Origin: Noviherbaspirillum saxi
Lineage (GTDB): Bacteria > Pseudomonadota > Gammaproteobacteria > Burkholderiales > Burkholderiaceae_D
DNA length: 64,000 bases
NCBI RefSeq assembly: GCF_003591035.1
Contig: NZ_QYUO01000001.1
Location: 1,674,001 to 1,738,000, forward strand
Direction: 5' to 3'
The notes beneath the pieces were generated by a model. It had not been told where the DNA came from. It was given only the letters and a program-made list of their open reading frames with translations, and did no database searches. Shown piece by piece: positions 63,942 to 64,000 of the stretch. Every line of letters begins with the position of its first letter. Within the stretch, counting starts at the first letter, position 1. Position numbers and translations under genes: made by a program.

Positions 63942-64000
63942 ATGACCAATCCAGCACAGGCCCATGCGGCCGCCTTTCCCTTTGTCCCCACAGTCAAGCT
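63942..64000 (+). CDS. first 19 codons of the riboswitch-controlled gene (cut by window end)
   Basis: ATG 63942 is preceded by CGAGGAAACAGACC, a good ribosome binding site. Only MTNPAQAHAAAFPFVPTVK is visible, too little to identify. Position after a cobalamin riboswitch suggests a B12 or cobalt uptake or biosynthesis protein, or a B12-independent isoenzyme. Confidence 0.6.
   Translation, partial: MTNPAQAHAAAFPFVPTVK

Noticed and set aside
1..64000. CRISPR array, prophage, integrase, insertion sequence or toxin-antitoxin pair
   Set aside because: No regularly spaced repeats, recombinase, transposase or phage structural genes were seen; the one Doc-like protein has no antitoxin and a dead motif.

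Overview
The window looks like a chromosomal core segment of a betaproteobacterium of the order Burkholderiales, probably Oxalobacteraceae (Herbaspirillum/Herminiimonas-like). This rests on the tig-tRNA-Leu-clpP-clpX-lon-hupB-ppiD order, the HpnCDE squalene genes, a single-chain PurL of about 1,340 residues, an AlkK-type acyl-CoA ligase beside a liv-type ABC transporter, and moderately high GC. The family-level placement is inferred from gene content only. There is no prophage, integrase, transposase, CRISPR array or rRNA operon.

Region by region. 1-5.1 kb: a RecQ-type helicase running off the left edge, a cold-shock protein, a LysR regulator divergent from a haloacid-dehalogenase/TauE-type exporter pair with a clear T-N11-A palindrome between them, a Doc-like protein with a ruined Fic motif, and MarC. 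5.2-8.2 kb: an unpaired Tat-exported molybdopterin oxidoreductase subunit, a thioredoxin-like protein and a YjfB-like small protein. 8.2-15.1 kb: tightly overlapped tsaB-rimI-udg-DUF1853, then lplT (opposite strand), alr and radA. 15.1-22.6 kb: hpnC-hpnD-hpnE (squalene for hopanoids), divergent from an RND efflux pair. 22.8-32.2 kb: tRNA-Leu, trigger factor, ClpP, ClpX, Lon, HU, tRNA-Val, tRNA-Asp and PpiD, the protein-quality-control block. It is interrupted only by a 169-bp near-palindromic repeat upstream of HU.

32.2-41 kb: a TesA-like esterase whose start codon overlaps that of a divergent YbbA-like ATPase, then a minus-strand run (dadA-like, lhgO-like, nnrDE, EamA transporter), an exported ParB-fold protein and an amidase. 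41.2-45.2 kb: purL. 45.4-49.8 kb: a minus-strand operon crp/fnr-selO-msrB-yciB-bolA-ppiC with repeated stop/start overlaps.

50-63.3 kb is a catabolic/uptake region: class II aldolase, an HD-domain protein that may be a diiron oxygenase, an acyl-CoA ligase, two paralogous branched-chain-type substrate-binding proteins, LivHMGF, a gamma-carbonic-anhydrase-like protein, a remnant of a third binding protein, and a FadB/J-type bifunctional beta-oxidation enzyme. Three similar operator-like palindromes (core TACG-N2-CGT) lie before the ligase, livH and the FadB-like gene, so these units may form one regulon importing and activating a carboxylic acid for beta-oxidation. The ligase leader also carries a perfect 18-bp inverted repeat. 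The right edge holds a perfect 16-bp palindrome, a cobalamin riboswitch and the first 19 codons of the gene it probably controls.

I did not find a clear-cut new defence or mobile system. The best leads are the shared operator, the 18-bp leader hairpin, the catalytically degenerate Doc homolog, the HD-oxygenase candidate, the LivF with Arg in place of the Walker A Lys, and the palindromic repeat upstream of HU.
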